64,000 bases of DNA from Euprymna scolopes. Its lineage: Eukaryota; Mollusca; Cephalopoda; Sepiida; Sepiolidae. Each line of letters begins with the position of its first letter. Position 1 is the first letter of the stretch. A program made the position numbers and the translations under genes. Below the pieces are notes generated by a model that was not told the origin of the DNA, did not search any database, and saw only the letters and a list, made by a program, of their open reading frames with translations. This document shows positions 1 through 13,700 of the stretch, one piece after another. Location of the stretch: NCBI GenBank assembly GCA_024364805.1, contig CM044493.1:89997710-90061709 (forward strand), written 5' to 3'.

Positions 1-2740
1 AGCTAAAGCTCATAGGGTAATTAAGGCAGCTAAAAAAGAATGCTGGAAAAACTGTTTGCAAATTGAATTCCTTCTCGGAACTAAGAGCCATATGGGAGAT
101 GATTTGAAAAATTGTAGGTAAACATCAAACAACACCAATTAAATACATCCTTAAAAATAACTCCAGAGTGACTGATAAAAAGAACATAGACTTGCCAGCT
201 GAAATTTTTTCCCAAAATTCATCCAATCAAAACCATAACACAAAATTTTGACAAGTAAACAAAATGCTGAACAGCACAAACTAAATTTTAAATAAAAAAA
301 CCGAGAAGATTACAATAAACTTCTTACATAACCCAAATTAAAAGATTCTATTAAAAGATCCCACAACACAGCCATAGGACCAGATGAAATCCATTACAAA
401 TTCTTGCGGCAACTCCCTACAGAATCACTAAAATTATTACTAAGAAGTTATAACAAATTATAGACAGAACATGAATTCCTGAACTTAGGGAAGCAAACCC
501 GATATCAGGAAAAGACAATTCAAACCCGCAAAACTATAGACTGATCTCATTAATCAGCTGTTTGTGTAAAATAATGGAGAGAATAATAAATGACAGATTG
601 ATTTGGTATCTTGAATCCAACAACCTTATCTCCAACCTACAATATGGATCCATAATAAAAGAAGTATAACCGATACCTAGTCCGATTGGAAACAACTGTA
701 AGGGAAGCATTTATCAGGAATCTTTTTCGACCTAGAGAAGGCTTATGACTCTATATGGAATAATGAGAGACTTGTGTAATCTTGATTTAAAAGGTAGACT
801 CCCACAATTTATAAAGGGATTTTTATCTAACCTCAAATTTAGGGCCCGCATTAGATCCACTTTCTGTGACACCATGAGCAAGGAGGAGGGAGTCTGTCAA
901 GGAAGCATATTGTCCGTGACGCTATTCAATATTAAATGAACAGCATGGTGAAATCTTTTGACCCTGGTGTATTGCAGATCAAAATATATGCCCACTATTG
1001 AACGCAAACTCCAACAATGCCTAAACAAATCGGATGAATGGGTAATGGAAAATGGATATAGATTTTCCCAACCAAAAGCTAAATGTATACATTTGTCATA
1101 AGAGAAAACTTTACGACGACCCTATACTGAAACTCAGAATAGTGGTAATCCCCACCATAGATGAACACAAATTTCCAAGAATTAATATTTGATAAAAAAC
1201 TGACATTCATCCCCCACCTGAAGAACCTAAGAAGTAATTGCAATAAAAAACAACTACTACATGTGATAGCTCACACAAATTGGGGAGCAGACCAAGAAAC
1301 TTGAATGAAACTATATAAGACATTGATTAGATCTAAACTGGATTATGGTTATTTTATATACCAATCAGCTAGAAACTCTTAACTAAAAATTTTAGATCCA
1401 ATCTGCCATGGAGGCCTGAGATTAGCACTCGGTGCTTTTAGAACGTCCTCAGTTGAAAGTCTTTATGCAGAGGCTAATGAGATTCCTTTAAAAATAAGGA
1501 GTCACAAACTAGGTGACCAATATTACACTAAATTAAAAGCACACTCAAATAATCCAGAAAGAGTCATTTAAAGCAAAAAGAAAAGCTATAAAAGCTTTTA
1601 GTCTTTGAATGGAATCAATACTACAAAAATCAGAAATGCCTGTTGAAAATATCAAGGGACACATCCTACCTGAAACTCCATCTTGGATTCTCCAAAAACC
1701 CAAAGTAATTCTAAAATCAAACAAACTATCAAAAGCGAAAACCAACCCTAATACTTACCATAAAAAACGGTGATATTCTTCTGAAATACCCTGATCATCT
1801 ACAAATTTTTACTGATGGCTCCATAGACCACAGTAGAGTGGCATGCGCTGCCATTTCGAATAGAATAACTCTAAAAACAAAAGACCCTTTCAGCAGAAAG
1901 TTCCATTTTTACTGCTGATGTATGGACTATCAACCTCTCTCTCAATATCTTAGAAAAAAATAAGCATAAGAAATTCCTAATACTTTCTGATTCACTGTCT
2001 GTTCTAACATCACTAAACAAAAAATCCTCTAATTATCAAACTACTAAACAGAATCAACTCCTTATCTAAACACAAATAAATAATCATATGCTGGATTCCA
2101 AGCCACATCAGAATAAAAAGAAATGAAAGAGCTCACTTAGCAGTCAGATCAGTTCTAAACTTGAACCTTAATACGATTAACATTCCCTACCTTGACTTTA
2201 AACATAAAATCAAGTAACTATTTTATGCAAAATGGAATAACAACACAAACTATATCAAATCAAAGCCATACTGGAAGAATGGAGATCAACTCTTAGAAAA
2301 TCAGGAAATGAATATCTAAAATACATATTGACCATACAAAACTCACACACTCCTTCATACTTAAACAAGAGCAGCAAGCACAATGTCGATTCTGTCAGAA
2401 AAAAAATTTTTTTTCGGCATTAAATAAATTAATGAGGTTTGATAATCTGGTTAAACATCTCATCAAACAAACAGACAAAACAAAAATAACAACTTATCTC
2501 TACAAAACAACTCAACTAAATTCTCTGAATAAATATTTAAAGATATTAAAATTCCACACAACATAACCCAAAAAGATTTTGAAAAAAAAAATCACAGCTA
2601 AACAGAACACTATGAATAAGATATAAAAAAAAAAAAATCTAGAACATAAATTTTTTTTTCAAAATCACTGGATTCAGCAATAAATACCCCGAAAAAGTTG
2701 ATATGCCATAATACAAAACCAACCATCAAACTTCTGCATA
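1..2740 (+). mobile_element. RNase-H-bearing LINE, copy 1 (runs off left edge)
   Basis: This copy extends further 5' than copy 2. It shows NPQNYRLISLISCLCKIME (RT motif), the catalytic-A segment FFDLEKAYDSIWN at about 724-765, then [23 protein letters not shown] near 1810 and the shared 3' tail ending ~2735. From 778 it runs parallel to copy 2. It is more decayed than copy 2, with many stops and frame changes, so it is the older insertion. Base 1 is already inside the element. Confidence 0.85.
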
Positions 2741-3049
2741 GAGCTCACAAAAATTGTACCTTAGGATTGTCAGTCCTTTTCATTGATCACACCTACTTGT
2801 TAATCTGTAGCATTGCAGGTTTTTACCTCCGATGCTGAGCACAGCAAAGCTCAGCAATTGTATGCAAAGTCAAGGAAGGTTTAAACACACAAGAATGGCA
2901 CAGAAGTAATGTTGTCACTCTCATTCCATTGATTTGTGGGTTCATCTCTGACATGTCTTTCCTTGCCACATGTTGAAACAAATGACCAAAGAACAACATA
3001 TCCTGATGTTAACACTTCTTGAATTTTCACCAGAACCTTGTTAGCCGAA
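2741..3049. other. Unassigned intronic stretch
   Basis: Follows the tail of LINE copy 1. Somewhat higher G+C than the surroundings. No reading frame or repeat partner recognised in the window. Confidence 0.5.
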
Positions 3050-3285
3050 TTTCGGCCCTAATACTACTTGGTGCCAAACCTGTCCTCTATAAGAGCTATT
3101 GGAGTAGAAAGCCCTTTAGTATCTGGGGATTTCAGTGAAGTGAACATTGAAGGGATAGAATTTAGCTGACTGTCGGGTCTGTTGGGGATATTTATGCCAA
3201 AAACACAAGTTGATATTTTACCTATAGCTAGAGGAAGGGAGGATTGCTGAAATAGGACTCCGTAGCCCTTTGCTATGTTGGTCAC
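3050..3285 (-). mobile_element. LINE fragment related to the 54600-56025 element
   Basis: On the + strand, ggagtagaaag...tctgggga and agctgactgtcgggtctgtt parallel ggagtagaaagatctttta and agctgcctgtcgggtttgtc at about 54830-54902, in the same orientation. It is the strongly diverged C-terminal coding part, on the minus strand. Confidence 0.65.
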
Positions 3286-5177
3286 TGATCTTTGTCATCT
3301 TAAGTCTGCTCTTGTTGCCTTCCAGTCCAGGACTGATTTTCTCTGCTTCTTTATTTGTTTACGCAATTTCCTTTACATTCTTCCTACAGAAAAAACATGG
3401 CCTCCAAGATTAGTTGATTGACTCCTGCTGACACTTACATACTGTTTATGTGTGAAAATATTTGTGATCAGTGATGTATTCACCATTATTTGATGTTGCA
3501 GAATTCAACTCCTGTTGGATTTATTGTGTCCAGTTACACATAAATATTGTTGAAAAAGATATAAACTCATTAATTTCCCTCTGGGTAAGATACCAACTTG
3601 TGTTCAATTAATCATATACAGTAGATATCCTATTTTTTGCATTAACTTGAAGCGAGTTGATATTCTATGAGCAGCAAAATCAAATTATGAGAGTAATAAA
3701 AAGATTTTTGATTCAAAAGGTATGAATTTATACATTCTTCCTTTTTCTATGTGTAAAATAGTTGCATGTAAACTAGATTATTGAAGAGATAAAAAATGTC
3801 AGCTTTCAATAAGATACATCTACTGTGGATAACTTAATTAGGACAAGGTTAAGAAAGGTACCTTGATAGAAAAACAAAGCCTTAATAGTTGGTAAGTTAA
3901 TGAAGATTGCATTGAAAAGTGTTTGAGTTTTAATTAAACCTCTCCCCCCCCCAAACATATATAATAGGAGAAAGTGTATTTGTAGCAGACAGAAATGTCT
4001 TATAACACAGTAAAATGTCACCAACGGTATAAAATCTGTGTGATACTATCAACATTTCCCCCACCCCCACCCTAAACAAAGTTTTGAGAAGTGAAAAAAA
4101 AGGAAATGAATTGATCAGCAAAACAAAGGTATGAGAAGTGGGGTTGGTGGAACGACAATGGGAAGGAAGTTGTTCATATAGACATGAAAAGAAGCTGAAA
4201 TAGGATTGTTAATCAAAGTGTGGCAGAAACTGAGACAAAAAATTGAATCCAATATATTTAGAATTAGGTTAAGGACGGTTTTAGGAGTGAGAGTCAGTTT
4301 TGTTCACAACACAAACAATTTACAGACAATTTTGAGTTTGCAACAGTTAAGGACAGTTTCCAGTTTGGAACAGTTGAACACAGATTGTGACTCAGAACAA
4401 ATAAAGATGATCTGATGAACATGACCTCGACAGAAAACTAACACACAGACGTTAGCATTTAGGAGATTAATGGTGTCATACAGCTGATATATACAGCATA
4501 TAGAGTTTGTATTTTCTATTGTTTTATTTTTGATATACTTGTAAACCTGCACTCGCCTCCTTAGCAGTTGCTAAGATGAAATAGTCAGAAGAGAAGATGA
4601 AAGAAAAGACTATGGCCACAGCATTTCGATTGATTGTTGTTAAGCGAGAGGAATTACATTGTTGAATGCCTGGAAGGAACTCTTATTCAGAAAAAAAATG
4701 AAACAAATCTGAGAAAATGATCATCCAATTGCAGTCTAAACACATCTCATAAACTTGAAAGACAACAAATAAAGCCGATCGTTGATATTGGTAGCAATTT
4801 TTTCTCTTGATAGTTGATTATCAAATAAAATCTTTAATATTCATAATTCTTCAGTAAAAAAAAATATGGGGTGGAGATGATAAAGCTAATACAGGTTCTT
4901 TCTCCTTGATTATTTATGAATGCAATCCTTTAAACTATCTGGTTGAATATTAAAGAAAAGTAGAGGAAATAAAATGAATAAAACAACAAAGTATCTTGAC
5001 TTTCCACTTCCAATTTTTTAATATTTCTCTCTGTGACATATTTTGTCCCATTGATAAGTCTTATTGACATTTTGACACAATATCCAAGTAGAAAAAAATA
5101 CAAGATTCTAAATTTTGTAAAATGACTGACTATAACAAAAGGCTGAATTTGATAATAAACTTATTTTATTTTTTCAG
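3286..5177. other. Intronic DNA, nothing identified
   Basis: AT-rich, no RFX exon and no recognisable transposon protein. 4290-4385 has loosely repeated ttgcaacagtt / ttggaacagtt motifs spaced ~30 bases apart. It ends in the pyrimidine tract of exon A. Confidence 0.6.
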
Positions 5178-5332
5178 TGCTGACAACAATTATGAGAAAC
5201 GCCTTCCAAAAGACAAACTCTATGCGATGTGTAGATATGAGCCTTTGCAAAAATATGTTCAAAGATCAGATTACGCATTTTATCAGGCTCTTGTGGAAGT
5301 GCTTATACCTGACGTTCTACGGCCCATACCTA
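5178..5332 (+). CDS. RFX1/2/3: RFX exon A: conserved middle region
   Basis: The acceptor is a T-rich tract ending ttttttcag just before 5178. The donor gtaagt begins at 5333. The exon starts with the third base of a split codon and ends with the first base of the next. It encodes 51 whole codons, including [10 protein letters not shown] and [17 protein letters not shown]. Vertebrate RFX3 has RLPKAKLITL and [17 protein letters not shown] at the same place. The N-terminal third of the exon is the least conserved part. An upstream partner exon is needed but was not found between 1 and 5177. Confidence 0.95.
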
Positions 5333-8300
5333 GTAAGTATTGTTGGTTTTGTTTATAACTTGTTTAGAAATCAAAGGGAGATAAATGTTGCATTGTAACC
5401 ATAGTGTAATTCTCATATAATTTAAATCTTATAGACATATACTATATTTATTTTGTAAGTGAATGCGAAATCAGATGTGCAGAAAGTATACTTGGATTGT
5501 GAGGTTATTGGGAGTGTCTAAATGTTTTGCTACCTTGGTGATACCATTCAAGAACAGGGCAGAGTTGATGTGATTGTAAGTGTTATGAGTGGATGAAGTA
5601 AGTTCAGGAAACATATTGTCATTACTAACCAGTAGAATCTTATCACTTTTGATCAAAAAGGAAAGAGTATAAGGCAATATGTATGCAGTGTGATTATGTA
5701 TGGAAATGAAACCTGACCAGTGAGAGTTGAAGACATGTTGCATGAAGAGAAATGATATGAGAATGATATGATAGATGTGTAATATTAATTTTAAATGCAA
5801 CACATGATCTCAATCTGTTATGTAGCTGTCGGGCAACACCGGTTAGAAAATAATTATTCAGAATCAGGTTTATCTGTCTAGCTGAAGAATAGCAATTGTG
5901 AAAAACAGTAAGGTTAGCAAACTTTGCAGGTGCAATGAAGGGTCAGGGTGTCATGATTTGACATAAATTAAACTCTATGACCTATCAAAACTTGCACCAG
6001 AAAACTAGGTAGTTGGGGCTGAATCTGATGTGTCAAAAGTTCCAGTTTGGAGAAATTTAGTTAATTTTTGTTGAGTTGGTTCCTAGATACGCAAGAGACA
6101 AGATGTGAGGATCAGGGTCTTCTCAAAAGGGGGCAACGATTTGTCCACATGCCAAAATTGCTGGTTCACTCCAGTCTTCTGAGATAATACTTATGGAGTG
6201 GAATAAAATATATATAAAAAAAAACAATCATTATCTTGTGTTCGTTTGGCATGCATTTGTCTTCGGTTAGTAGAATCAACTCCCAAGATGATCAGTGAAG
6301 AGTCCTCCACAGCGAAGGTAGCAGAACAGAACCAGGTATGTCACATTTGTCATACATACATGTTCTGACACATATGCACTCATAGACATTTAACTAGACA
6401 ATCACGAGTCTGATAAGTGATAAGAAAGTTAAATCAGTAAATAAAAGAAATACACCAAGCAAGCAAATAAATAGACATCTAGAGACGACTCCTTATCATA
6501 ACAAATCGTCATCTAGACATCTAGAGATGACTCCTTATTATAACAAATCGTCACTTATGAGAATCACTTGAGCAACATTGGTAACGTTCTGTTGGTTATT
6601 AATGGCAGAAAGTTACTTGAACTTGTTCCATCTACTTCTATCTCTTGTAATCACACTAGCATCTGCTCCTCCCTATGCTATAATATCATCAAGGTGAGAA
6701 AAAAAAACTTTAACAGCTTTTCCATCTGAGTTCTCATTTATCTCCATTGTCTTACATTTCTTCTACGCAGACTTATCATCTCTCAACCTGCCAGTAATTC
6801 CAATGCACATTAAGTTATTAAAATGTGAACATGAAATGTCAAATGTGTAAATTCATTATGTATCTGTAAATATTATTTAATTTTTTTTTAATAATACCAT
6901 AAGATGAGAAGTTACATTTTTATGATATTAATTTAACAGAGAATGCAAATAGATATCAGTTGTTTTCATTTAATATTCACTTGATGCCTTTTTTTTTCTC
7001 TCTTTTAGGCTCATTAACTCAAGCTATTCGAAATTTTGCGAAAAGTTTGGAAAATTGGCTGAAAGGTGCCATGCATGGAGTTCCAGATGAAATGGTCAAG
7101 ACAAAAGTATGAAGTCTCATTTACTTTTAATGCATGAACGCTATATATTAATCTAACAAAATATTAGCATTTTCATTTTCCATTGTAGTGAATTTCATAC
7201 GCTATCAAAATTTGCAACTTTATATTTTAATTACATAAAATGCATTTTAAAATAAGTCCTTGGTTCTCAAATTGAGGTATGTTTGAAAAAACTTTGGTGC
7301 TTGTACAGAATTCCCCTTATATTGACAAAAATGAAGAAAAATCTGTATGATGTACATACTCGTGGTGGAAAGAAAATATTAAAAAAATCACGTAAATCAA
7401 TCAAGTAGTTTTATTTTTAAGTTAATTTGAATTTTTCCAATGTCTTCATGTTAAAAATGGCTTTCTTTTTTTTTTTTCTCATAAGTATTTGCAGTTCTTG
7501 TTTTCAAGTTGAAGTCACGATATTGTTGCTGTTAACTGAACCGTGAAATTTGATTTTCTTATTTAAAAATAAAACTACTTGATCAACTTATGTGATTTTT
7601 GGTATACTATATTTCTTTCTGTCATAAGTATGTACATCATATAAATTTTGCTATATCTTTATTCTTTTAATTTATCAATAATTCTGGACAAGCACCAAAG
7701 CTTTTAAATTGTTCTAATTAGTTATTTCACTTTCACCTTTTCACTTTATGTTTGATGCCTGCTTATATTTTATATGCTCTCCATCTACTCTCGCTTCTGC
7801 TACTTTTTTTACTCTGTCTCTGTTTCTTAAGGTAATTACTTTCCTTGTCGCTACTTCCTTAACTTTCTCTCTATATTGATAAAGAGATTCATGAAAAGAG
7901 TAGTAATACGATCTAACTCGTAACTGGAGAGAGAGGATGAGAGAAAAAGAAACCTATAATGATCTTATTTGGAATTTTGTTTTTGCTTTATTTGTTTTAC
8001 TTAAAGGTGTGATTCTGATAAAATTAAAATTTATGATGCTTTTATTTACATCAGTGAAAACACTACTTTTTTGTCCTTTTTTTGTCAGGTAAGTGCTGTG
8101 GGTGCCTTCGCCCAGACACTTCGTCGATATACGTCCTTAAATCACCTTGCTCAGGCAGCAAGGGCTGTTCTACAAAATACTTCTCAAATAAACCAAATGC
8201 TGACAGATTTAAATCGAGTAGATTTTGCCAATGTTCAGGTAAGTTTTCTTTTCTTTTCACTATTACATTGAGGAGTTTTTTTGCTATTGATCAATTTTTA

Positions 8301-8409
8301 AAGTCCTACACTCTGTGATAAAGAACAATATGTATTTATTTGATGGATGCGGATGAAATGCCGGAAAATTTTATGTAGCTTAATTACGTATATATATTTT
8401 CATAACTTA

Positions 8410-8453
<44 letters not shown>

Positions 8454-10696
8454 TGTTGAGATGAGGAATCGGGAATTGGAAAAATCAGAACTTTTGGGGG
8501 TATCAGAATCGGAAAAATTATAGTCTAATTTCCAATTCCAAACTGATTCTTTAAAATTTTTCAATAAAAAAATGAAACAAGCACAGATTGTATTTTTTTA
8601 TTAGAAGTTTTTCCTTTACAACATAAGAGTGAGAAGGGCCACAGAATGAGTTATAGATCTCATTTACAGATTTAACATTGATTAGCAGAGTTTAATTTAT
8701 TTTATTTATTTTATCATTTATAACTTCCCTATTGCCTTTGTAATTGTTTAGCATCTATTCCCTAAAATGTCTATGTGCCCTCATCTGAGGGAGTTCATAC
8801 GATTATTAAGAAATTTTAAATGATCGAATGTGGAGGGAAGGTAAATTTCGTTGGCGCCAGTTGTACATTGGGATATTTGTCATTGGCTTCTGAAATAATT
8901 AAAGTTTTATGGCACCTTTTTAGACACAAGGAAATCCTCAGACTCTCCAAACCTAATTTAATTTGTTTTTATTAGTTTTTATTATAAGTAAAGTAAATAT
9001 TCTTGAGGTCACTTACCTATTCAATATCGCAGATTTTAAAAGGCTTTTTGCACCTATTTAATAAATGGCCATATGGCGTCTATTAGAGACTTGTGACTTT
9101 AATATCAAAGATTTAACATGCTTAGAATTTTTTTTCTGATGTTGCTTTTGTCTGATCACCACATCCTTTGAAATATTTCATGTTTCCTTATATTTTGTTT
9201 GGTTTTGGCACAAGTGAAAATATAGATGAAAATCTCACAAGTTTATCAAAACTTTGGAAAGGTAAACATTGAGAAGTTTGTTAACTTAAAAAAAAAACTT
9301 TCATTTACATTTAAAATATTCTAGACATGAGATTATACTTTTTTAGGCGATTATGTGTGAGCACACTGAAACGTTATTATAGAATTTAGAATGGGGGTTC
9401 AGTCGTGCATATAACTATAATGTAAACTGATCTCATTTCGGTACATTATAACTTTTTAAGCAGATAAGTAATTTTTACCACTAATTCTAAGGCCGATCAG
9501 CAAAATCATAAAATTACATATAATTGCTATATTTTCTGTATTGTCACCCATACTTAGGGTTTGTAGTAGGAAAGGAGCGTGGTTTTTATGACTTTCAACA
9601 ATACTATATATTAATACAATAGCATGTGTGTTATTTATTTTGTGTGTTATGATTACATCTGAGTGACTTATTTAATCATGGATTGTGTGAGTGACATGAT
9701 TTAATCATGGATTCCCATTTCTTATAATAAATAATTTTACCAAGAATTCTTCGTAAGCTTTGGGTTTCGATTTCGATTATAGCTGATGGAACTCCAGTGA
9801 TCTATTTTTTTTTTTTTTTAATGAATAATTTTAATCAACAATTTTCATAAATTTTGGTTTCGGTTTCGATTATAGCTGAAGGAACTCAAACTGATGCACC
9901 AAAGTCATATGGATATATTTTTTTTAATTTTTGTAATCGCAACTTTATAACATATAAAAATCGATAGAACGTTAACTATATAATAATATATACGAAATCT
10001 GCAAGAATTAAAATATATGTAAGCGTACTTAACGACTTGGCTACACCGGGCATCCTTGCTAGCTTAAATAAATACTTTTGCAGTTTTAACAAGAGTTAAA
10101 ATAATATAAGATCATCTCTATTTATGTCATGAATACCAACATCAATATGTTACATATGAATGAGTCCCCTGTGGAATTTCTACAGGTCCCAATAGTTGTT
10201 ATTATTTGCATCTCATTTTTGTTTTTTGTTTTTTACAGCAAAGCAAATCAATTTAATAACCCACCAAATTTATATAATTAAAATAAAATTCAAACATTCA
10301 TCGAAAGAAGGCACAAAATAGTTAACAAAGCCCAATGCCGTCTCTGTTAAACATAGTTTTCTAAATAGTAACATTATTATTTAGAAATTCGTTTGTAACA
10401 ATGGGGGGGGGGTAATATTTTGTTCTTACATCGTTTTCTCATTTTACCTATCGACTATTTTCACCGTTTTATGAAAACTTTCAAGTAGCATGTTGTATAC
10501 TAATGAAGAACTGATACAATTTGGCTTTGTTTAAAATCAAAATAAACCTTTTGTTGTCTTTCAATTTGCAATACATTACAAGGCAAACATTTGAGGAAAT
10601 ATATACCCAGAAATTACGAATCGAATCGAAATTGGAAATTTAAAACAGAATCGGTAATTGGATTGGAATCGGGGAAAAATTTTGGAATCGTTCCAC

Positions 10697-10737
<41 letters not shown>

Positions 10738-13700
10738 TAGCAGGACCTGTTAACTGCTGTTGCCCGGTTGATGCATGCCCCTCCCCCCTTGTAAAAAATT
10801 AAAGTATGGTTGTTGTTGGTGGCCAACCCCCAACTTCCTCATGTTAAGAATGGCTTTCGGAATAGACACCTCCAACCTCAGCATATTTAGAATGGCTTTC
10901 GGAATAGACACTCCCAACCTTCGCATGTTAAGAACAGCTTTCAGAATAGACAACCCCAAGTGCCTCATGTTAAAAATGGCTTTCAGAATCTCAACCATCA
11001 AAAAGTACTTGTCTCTGCCAAATTTAAATTTGATTTTTGTAATCAGCATAGTCGGAAACCTATAAAAGTTGTCATGTTAAAGAAAATTGTGGAGGTAGAG
11101 CTAATATAAAAATTTACCTAAAAAGAAAAACAGTTATTGTCTTCTGTATAGAGCGACACTAATTGGTTAATATGTTTAATTTTGTTTGTTTTTTTTTTTG
11201 TTTTTTTTCAGCACAGTTGTAATCTGTAGAGTGCGACGACAATCGGTTAATGTTTAATTTTGTTGGATTTTTTTAGCGATAACAGTTGGTTAATATGTTT
11301 AATTTGTTTTTTTTTGTTTTTTTTTTTCAGCATGATTGTAATATGTAGAGAGCGACGACAATTGGTTAATATGCTTAATTTAGTTTTTTTAGCACGATTT
11401 TCTTCTGTAGAGAGTGACGCCATATTGTAGACTTTTTGGAGCATTTATTTATTTATTGTAGAAGTGGATTCAGGATATGCGAATAGTCAAGTATCAACCA
11501 ATCAAAATGGGTGGAATTTGAGAAGGAAGAATTATTTTTGAATCAAGAAATGGAAAGATTATGTTATGCGTATGTATGTAATAACCAGTTAATGGTGGTG
11601 CAAGCATAATATCATAGGAAAATATAGAATTTGACCTGGTCTCAAGTGGTAGCGGTGGAAGCAGTACGTATTGAGAGAGAAAAATAGGAACTTCTTCCTC
11701 TGTAGTTGTGGCGATTGTGATTATATTGCTCATCGGATGTAATGTAGCATTTTATTATCACGAGTGAAGTGGCAGAAATGGTGGTTGTAAGCTGTCAGGT
11801 TAGATGTATTGAATTTGTATCTGGCATCTGTTGTTGCAAACCTACGATATTTTGGTCCAGAGCGGAATTTCTGCAATCAAAATATTATATGGATATATAT
11901 ATATATATAAAAACAATAATTTTTCTTTATACCTACAGACACTAGTGTTTCATGCATATTCAATCATCAGTGTAGAAGGTGACAATTCCTGCCAGTCATT
12001 AGATCTGAACCCAGCCAACAAAGCCACCTTTTGCTAAACCACCAAAAATTGCCATGGGAATAAAGGGAATTAAGATCTGTTAAACACCAAATTTGCGCGA
12101 ATACATTAGACAATCTAGAGTGTTTAGACGACTGGAAGTTGTGAACATTGCATAAATGCTAGTTGATTACATTTTAGTTTTTATTCCACAATGCCCATCC
12201 TTAAGTATTCTTATATGGACTTGATGCTAATATAATATATATATATAAACTAGTTATATTTTATTGTGATTTTATTGTAACCCTTCACTTCACTATTCAT
12301 AGATTTCTGGTTTGGGATTTTATGAGAATCAAAGATTCTCATAAAATCCCAAACTTATGGTATTCAAATCATTCATTTTACTGTTAAGTTTTACTTCACC
12401 ATTTTCAAATTGCTTTTTTAAATATTTGCATTAATAAAATGTTTTCATCCCGATTTGAAACTCCTTGGTACTTTTTTTTTTTTTTTAACAGATGTTAAAA
12501 AGTTCTGCTTGCAAATTTTCAAATTTATGCTAGCGAATAATGTTATTTTATTTTCATCCTTCTAATAAGGAAATTTCTGTCCTATTTGAGAGTTCTTGAT
12601 AAAGTGCAGAAACATAGCTGTAATTCGATTGAGGCTCCACCCTTTCTTCTGTGCAACCTCTCTCTCACAGCCATTATGTTGCTTGTTTCAGTCTTTTTTA
12701 TAAATACTATTATAGCATGTATTCTTTAGAATTGTCTGATGTATTCCCAGTTTCCTTTGTTTCAGCTCATTTGACTCGTTGATCTAATGGTCTCCATCAA
12801 TCAGCTGTTACCTCATTGTAATCTTTTTATTCCAATAGCTTCTTTCCAAAAACTGCAGGCTGTGGAACTCTTTTCCTGCTCATCTTTTTCCTCCTACCTA
12901 CAGTCTTGGTCATTTCAAGATTAAGGTCAATAGGAATCTCCTGTTTTTGTGATAATCATCTTTCATTCTTGTTAGCTCCTTACATCAAGTGACTTCACAT
13001 TTTGTCTGGAACGATTCCCACAAGAAAAAAAAAATTAAAAAAAAGCTTATCTTTTGAAAATACATGTATTAAGAGTCATTTTATATTCCTTAATTGAACA
13101 CTTAATGATTTGTAAATTTTCAAATTTGTTTTTTCTCATTTCAATATTTCTTGTTATATGTATACAGGGTGACCCACTTAAAAGTAGCCCAGCAAAATAT
13201 AGTAGAAAGGAGGAACATTCTTTTATTGTTTAAATTACCTGTAGCATTGTTCAAATTACCTGTAGTGTTATAAAAATGCTGAAAGTGTTTCCTGTTGACA
13301 TATATGTATCTACTTTTAAGTGGGCCGCTTAATCTGAAAAAAAAAAAATTGATTAGAGAAAGATTAGAGAGATCGGGTTACTTTTAAGTGAGCCACCCTC
13401 TATTAAGAAAATATGCTTATGGCAAGTAAGCAACACAGAAATGTTAGTTTCATTCCCGGGGTAAATCATTAGACTAATTGCTCTACTAGGGTTGACTCGT
13501 ATACTAAAAATATATATACATAACATATGTGTGTACACCCTTCATGATTGGGAAAAAATTATGCTTTGCCAGTGTTAGCATTAATATTCATATAAAAATT
13601 ATTTTTCTGTTACCAAGTTATCCAATTCACAATATTTCCTGATTGATATGTTATTTTACATGAATATTGGTGCAAATATTCGTAAAGCATAATTTTTTTC

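Larger units (their letters stand above)
5333..7008 (+). other. RFX intron A-B
   Basis: A 1.7-kb intron. It contains a LINE reverse-transcriptase C-terminal scrap (5480-5805) and a 42-bp tandem duplication (6473-6556). The stretch 5806-6470 is somewhat richer in G+C than its surroundings but gives no reading frame I can name. It ends in a pyrimidine-rich tract before 7009. Confidence 0.8.
10737..11435 (-). mobile_element. Helitron-like 3' end with internal minisatellites
   Basis: Read on the minus strand, the element ends ...tcctgctag followed by T, preceded by a small inverted repeat (caggtcctg) and a ccgggcaac-type segment. CTAG|T with a subterminal hairpin is the known Helitron 3' signature. 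Inside are a 42-bp minisatellite (four units) and then a second tandem array at 11130-11430. No 5' TC end or Rep/helicase coding was found, so the right boundary is only the end of the visible repeats. Confidence 0.5.

Noticed and set aside
4206-4415. 69-codon + strand open frame in the first intron
   Set aside because: It arises from loosely repeated aacagtt-type motifs; no resemblance to missing RFX exons.
5471-5803. 110-codon minus-strand open frame in the first intron
   Set aside because: It is the antisense shadow of a + strand LINE RT remnant.
12250-12254. CTAG next to a TA tract as another Helitron-like end
   Set aside because: No subterminal hairpin and no matching body or 5' end; chance occurrence.
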